Assembly: GCA_017452565.1 (NCBI GenBank) | Contig: JAFTMF010000190.1 | Location: 1 to 6,593 of the forward strand | Direction of reading: 5' to 3' | DNA length: 6,593 nucleotides | DNA from: Clostridia bacterium | GTDB lineage: Bacteria > Bacillota > Clostridia > Oscillospirales > CAG-272 | Shown here: piece after piece, positions 3,670-6,593 of the stretch | Layout: the number at the start of each line of letters is the position of its first letter | Position numbering within the stretch: position 1 is the first letter of the stretch | The notes under the pieces: generated by a model | Told to the model about the DNA's origin: nothing | Database searches by the model: none | The model's input: only the letters and a program-made list of their open reading frames with translations | Program-made: the position numbers and the translations under genes

Positions 3670-6534
3670 ATGTCCAATAAAAAAATCATCATCAAAGGCG
3701 CTCGCGCCAACAATCTGAAAAATATCAATCTGGAGATTCCCCGTGACAAGCTGGTGGTGTTCACAGGACTTTCGGGAAGCGGTAAATCCTCCCTTGCCTT
3801 CGATACCCTTTACGCAGAGGGACACCGTCGCTTCGTGGAGTCTCTGTCCTCCTACGCCCGTATGTTCTTAGGGCAACTGGATAAGCCCGACGTGGACTTC
3901 ATCGAGGGGCTGTCTCCCGCCATCTCCATCGACCAGAAAACTACCTCCAAGAACCCCCGTTCCACGGTAGGTACGGTCACCGAGATCTACGATTATCTCC
4001 GTCTGCTCTATGCCCGAGTGGGCGTGCCCCACTGTCCCGTCTGCGGAAAAGAAATCCGCCGTCAGACAGTGGATAATATCATTGAGCAGATCCTCTCCCT
4101 CCCCGAGGGCACTCGCTTTATGATCCTCTCTCCCGTGGTGCGTGCCAAAAAGGGTACGCATATCAAGGTGCTGGACGAGGCAAAGCGCAGCGGCTTCGTC
4201 CGTGTACGAGTGGACGGCAGCATCTACGATCTCACCGATGACATCGTGCTGGATAAAAACCTCCGCCACACCGTGGAGATCGTGGTGGACCGCTTGGTGA
4301 TCCGTGAAGGCGTCCGTCCCCGTCTTGCCGATTCGGTGGAAAGTGCGCTGAAGCAGAGCGACGGCAACCTCACCGCCGTAATCATGAAGCGGGACGAGAG
4401 CGGCAACAACGTGGAGGAGGAGATGACCTTCTCCCTGAACTTCGCCTGCGAGGAGCATAATATCTCCTTCGGCGAGCTGGAGCCTCGGATGTTCTCCTTT
4501 AATAATCCGCTGGGCGCTTGCCCTGCCTGCTCGGGTCTGGGCGAACAGCCCCGTCTGTCGCCCGCCAAGATTATCCCCGATCAGAATCTCTCCCTGCGCC
4601 AAGGGGCGGTGAGAGTCAACGGCTTCAAGTCGCTGGACGACGGCACTTGGAACGGCCCGCTCTTCGAGGCGGTGGGCAAGAATTACGGCTTCACGCTGGA
4701 TACCCCCATCCGCAAATACTCCAAAGAGGCGCTGAAGGTGCTCTTCTACGGTGACGAGGATCATATGTACTCGGTTACCCGTGTGTTTGAAAAGCGGATG
4801 TCCCATCAGACCCTTTCCTTCGACGGTCTGATTCCTATGATCGAGCAGCGGCGTAAGCAGTGGGGAGGAAACGAATACTACGATGAATTTATGGAAGAGG
4901 TCATCTGCCCCGACTGCAGGGGCGCAAGACTCTCTCCCTCGGTTCTTGCCGTCACAATCGGGGGCAAGAATATCCACGAGTTCTGCTCTATGTCGGTGTC
5001 CGAGGCGCTGGAGTTCGTGGAAAATCTCCACTTCACCGAAACCGAATGGGTCATCGCCCGTGAGATCGTGAAGGAAGTGAAGGCAAGACTGTCCTTCCTT
5101 TGCTCGGTGGGATTGGAATATCTCACTCTGTCCCGTAAATCCGCCACTCTGTCGGGCGGTGAGGCACAGCGTATCCGTCTGGCTACTCAGATCGGCTCGG
5201 CGCTGATGGGAGTCATCTATATCTTGGACGAGCCCTCCATCGGTCTGCATCAGCGGGACAACAGCAAGCTGATCAACACCCTGAAAAAGCTCCGCGATAT
5301 GGGCAACACCGTCATCGTGGTGGAACACGACGAGGAAACCATGGCAGAGTCCGACTACATCGTGGACATCGGCCCCGGTGCGGGCATCCACGGCGGTGAG
5401 GTGGTGTCTGCAGGCACGCCCCAAGAGGTAATGGCAGACGAGAACTCCATCACCGGCGCCTTCCTGTCGGGCAGAGAGCGGATTGCCATTCCTGCCGTGC
5501 GCCGTCCCGGCAACGGGATGTTTTTGGAGATCAAGGGCGCAAGAGAACACAATCTGAAGAACATCGACGTGAAGATCCCGCTGGGAATGTTCGTCTGCGT
5601 TACCGGCGTGTCGGGCAGCGGAAAATCCTCGCTGGTGAATTCCATCCTTCTGAACACGCTGGCGAGAGATCTCAACGGCGCTTACACCGTCCCCGGTGAC
5701 TGCGACGGCGTAGAGGGCGTGCGCCAGCTGGACAAGGTCATCGCCATCGACCAATCGCCCATCGGACGCACTCCCCGCTCCAATCCCGCCACCTATACCG
5801 GTCTGTTCAACGATATCCGCGATCTCTTCGCCGCTACCGCCGATGCCAAGGCGCGAGGCTACGGCCCCGGCCGCTTCTCCTTCAACATCAAGGGCGGCCG
5901 CTGTGAGGCCTGCGAGGGCGACGGCGTGAAGAAGATCGAGATGCACTTTTTGCCCGACGTTTACGTTACCTGCGACACCTGCAAGGGCAAGCGTTACAAT
6001 CGTGACACGCTGGAAGTGAAATATAAAGGCAAATCCATCTTCGACGTGCTGGATATGACGGTAGAGGAGGGAATGTACTTCTTCGAGAGTCTGCCAAAGC
6101 TCCACAGACGGCTGAAAACCCTCTACGACGTAGGGCTGGGCTATATCAAGATCGGTCAGTCCTCCACCACTCTGTCGGGCGGTGAGGCACAGCGTGTGAA
6201 GCTGGCGGCAGAGCTGTCCAAACGCTCCACCGGTAAGACGATGTATATTCTGGACGAGCCTACTACCGGTTTGCACTCTGCCGACGTGCAGAAGCTCATC
6301 GAGGTGCTCTCGCGGCTGACCGATGCGGGCAACAGCGTGCTGGTGATCGAGCACAATCTGGATATGATCAAGACCGCCGACCACATCATTGACCTTGGTC
6401 CCGAGGGCGGCGACCGAGGCGGCACCATCCTTGCCACCGGCACCCCCGAGGAGCTCGCCGAATGTGAGCACTCCTTCACCGGTCAGTATCTGAAGAAGGT
6501 ACTGTCGGGGGAGATTTACAAGCAGAATCATTGA
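3670..6534 (+). CDS. uvrA: UvrABC excision nuclease subunit A (UvrA)
   Basis: UvrA is the DNA-damage-recognising ATPase; as a dimer it scans DNA and delivers UvrB to lesions. The 954-residue protein has the full family layout of two ABC ATPase halves. Half one: Walker A GLSGSGKSS (33-41), signature LSGGEAQRIRLA (494-505), Walker B IYILDEPSIGLH (516-527), and switch His in VEHD (551-554). Half two: Walker A GVSGSGKSSL (646-655), signature LSGGEAQRVKLA (835-846), Walker B MYILDEPTTGLH (858-869), and IEHN (893-896). Zinc sites are C122/C125 with C413/C416, C260/H263 with C284/C287, and C745/C748 with C768/C771. The UvrB-interaction and insertion regions lie between Walker A and signature 1. ATG 3670 is chosen because the family typically begins about ten residues before the I-K-G-A-R-x-N-N-L motif; an in-frame TTG at 3634 is unlikely. 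A terminator follows directly. Confidence 0.98.
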   Translation: MSNKKIIIKGARANNLKNINLEIPRDKLVVFTGLSGSGKSSLAFDTLYAEGHRRFVESLSSYARMFLGQLDKPDVDFIEGLSPAISIDQKTTSKNPRSTVGTVTEIYDYLRLLYARVGVPHCPVCGKEIRRQTVDNIIEQILSLPEGTRFMILSPVVRAKKGTHIKVLDEAKRSGFVRVRVDGSIYDLTDDIVLDKNLRHTVEIVVDRLVIREGVRPRLADSVESALKQSDGNLTAVIMKRDESGNNVEEEMTFSLNFACEEHNISFGELEPRMFSFNNPLGACPACSGLGEQPRLSPAKIIPDQNLSLRQGAVRVNGFKSLDDGTWNGPLFEAVGKNYGFTLDTPIRKYSKEALKVLFYGDEDHMYSVTRVFEKRMSHQTLSFDGLIPMIEQRRKQWGGNEYYDEFMEEVICPDCRGARLSPSVLAVTIGGKNIHEFCSMSVSEALEFVENLHFTETEWVIAREIVKEVKARLSFLCSVGLEYLTLSRKSATLSGGEAQRIRLATQIGSALMGVIYILDEPSIGLHQRDNSKLINTLKKLRDMGNTVIVVEHDEETMAESDYIVDIGPGAGIHGGEVVSAGTPQEVMADENSITGAFLSGRERIAIPAVRRPGNGMFLEIKGAREHNLKNIDVKIPLGMFVCVTGVSGSGKSSLVNSILLNTLARDLNGAYTVPGDCDGVEGVRQLDKVIAIDQSPIGRTPRSNPATYTGLFNDIRDLFAATADAKARGYGPGRFSFNIKGGRCEACEGDGVKKIEMHFLPDVYVTCDTCKGKRYNRDTLEVKYKGKSIFDVLDMTVEEGMYFFESLPKLHRRLKTLYDVGLGYIKIGQSSTTLSGGEAQRVKLAAELSKRSTGKTMYILDEPTTGLHSADVQKLIEVLSRLTDAGNSVLVIEHNLDMIKTADHIIDLGPEGGDRGGTILATGTPEELAECEHSFTGQYLKKVLSGEIYKQNH

Positions 6535-6538
6535 CGAG

Positions 6539-6571
6539 AACTCCCACAGCAACCGCTGTGGGAGTTTGTTT
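6539..6571 (+). terminator. Intrinsic terminator of uvrA
   Basis: The arms AACTCCCACAGC (6539-6550) and GCTGTGGGAGTT (6555-6566) are perfectly complementary over 12 bp around AACC, and are followed by TGTTT. It begins 4 bases after the uvrA stop codon. This is a textbook rho-independent terminator and the end of the transcription unit. Confidence 0.92.
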
Positions 6572-6576
6572 ACCTA

Positions 6577-6593
6577 CCCGTAGGGGCGCACTG
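6577..6593 (+). repeat. GTAG-footed palindromic element 9, cut by the window edge
   Basis: CCCGTAGGGGCGCACTG is the exact reverse complement of 21-37 (and of 320-336). GTAG lies at 6580-6583. Only the first arm of the hairpin is inside the window; the other arm is expected just beyond it. Confidence 0.75.

Noticed and set aside
3227..3718. Plus-strand frame encoding a Glu/Lys-Gly-Thr/Ala-Thr repeat protein of 163 residues
   Set aside because: It starts inside the kinase-like gene out of frame and runs into uvrA. The frame is open mainly because the 12-bp unit has no stop, and the repeats vary at the amino-acid level.
3868..6552. Minus-strand open frame of about 894 codons opposite uvrA
   Set aside because: It is the codon-bias shadow of uvrA. 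The predicted protein has no recognisable domain, is rich in His/Gly/Val/Leu as antisense translations are, and has no convincing ribosome binding site.

Overview
The window carries the nucleotide-excision-repair genes uvrB (425-2437) and uvrA (3670-6534), both on the + strand. A small zinc-ribbon/P-loop kinase-like gene (2668-3273) lies between them. The protein sequences, the AAGGAG-type ribosome binding sites, the moderately high GC and the dense short GTAGGG-headed hairpin repeats suggest an anaerobic gut-type member of the Firmicutes (Clostridia, Oscillospiraceae/Ruminococcaceae-like). That placement is an inference from general resemblance, not from a search.

Layout. Positions 1-424 hold no convincing gene. 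They contain a block of short palindromic elements, each with a GTAG tetranucleotide at the foot of a hairpin, in strictly alternating orientation, plus a perfect 48-bp direct repeat. uvrB follows with a good ribosome binding site. Positions 2438-2667 hold a run of hairpins, a 16-bp perfect palindrome and another inward-facing GTAG hairpin pair. The kinase-like gene ends at 3273. The 396 bases before uvrA contain a 17-unit, 12-bp tandem repeat (3290-3493), a degenerate 10-bp A/C-rich repeat (3501-3550), and a leader hairpin that sits exactly between a strong Shine-Dalgarno sequence and the uvrA ATG. A strong intrinsic terminator closes uvrA, and a truncated GTAG element begins at the right edge.

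Function. UvrA (damage-sensing ABC-type ATPase dimer) loads UvrB (helicase-like damage verifier), which then recruits UvrC; uvrC is not in the window. All three genes point the same way, but the gaps between them are long and structured, so they may not form one simple operon. The kinase-like protein has no known place in excision repair; its position between uvrB and uvrA is the only hint of a link.

Most interesting points: the alternating GTAG-hairpin (REP/BIME-like) elements; the 12-bp repeat whose variation is limited to purine transitions in one codon phase; and the apparent fold that would bring a distant Shine-Dalgarno next to the uvrA start. The two genes uvrA and uvrB themselves look intact and ordinary. 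I found no clearly undescribed multi-gene system.
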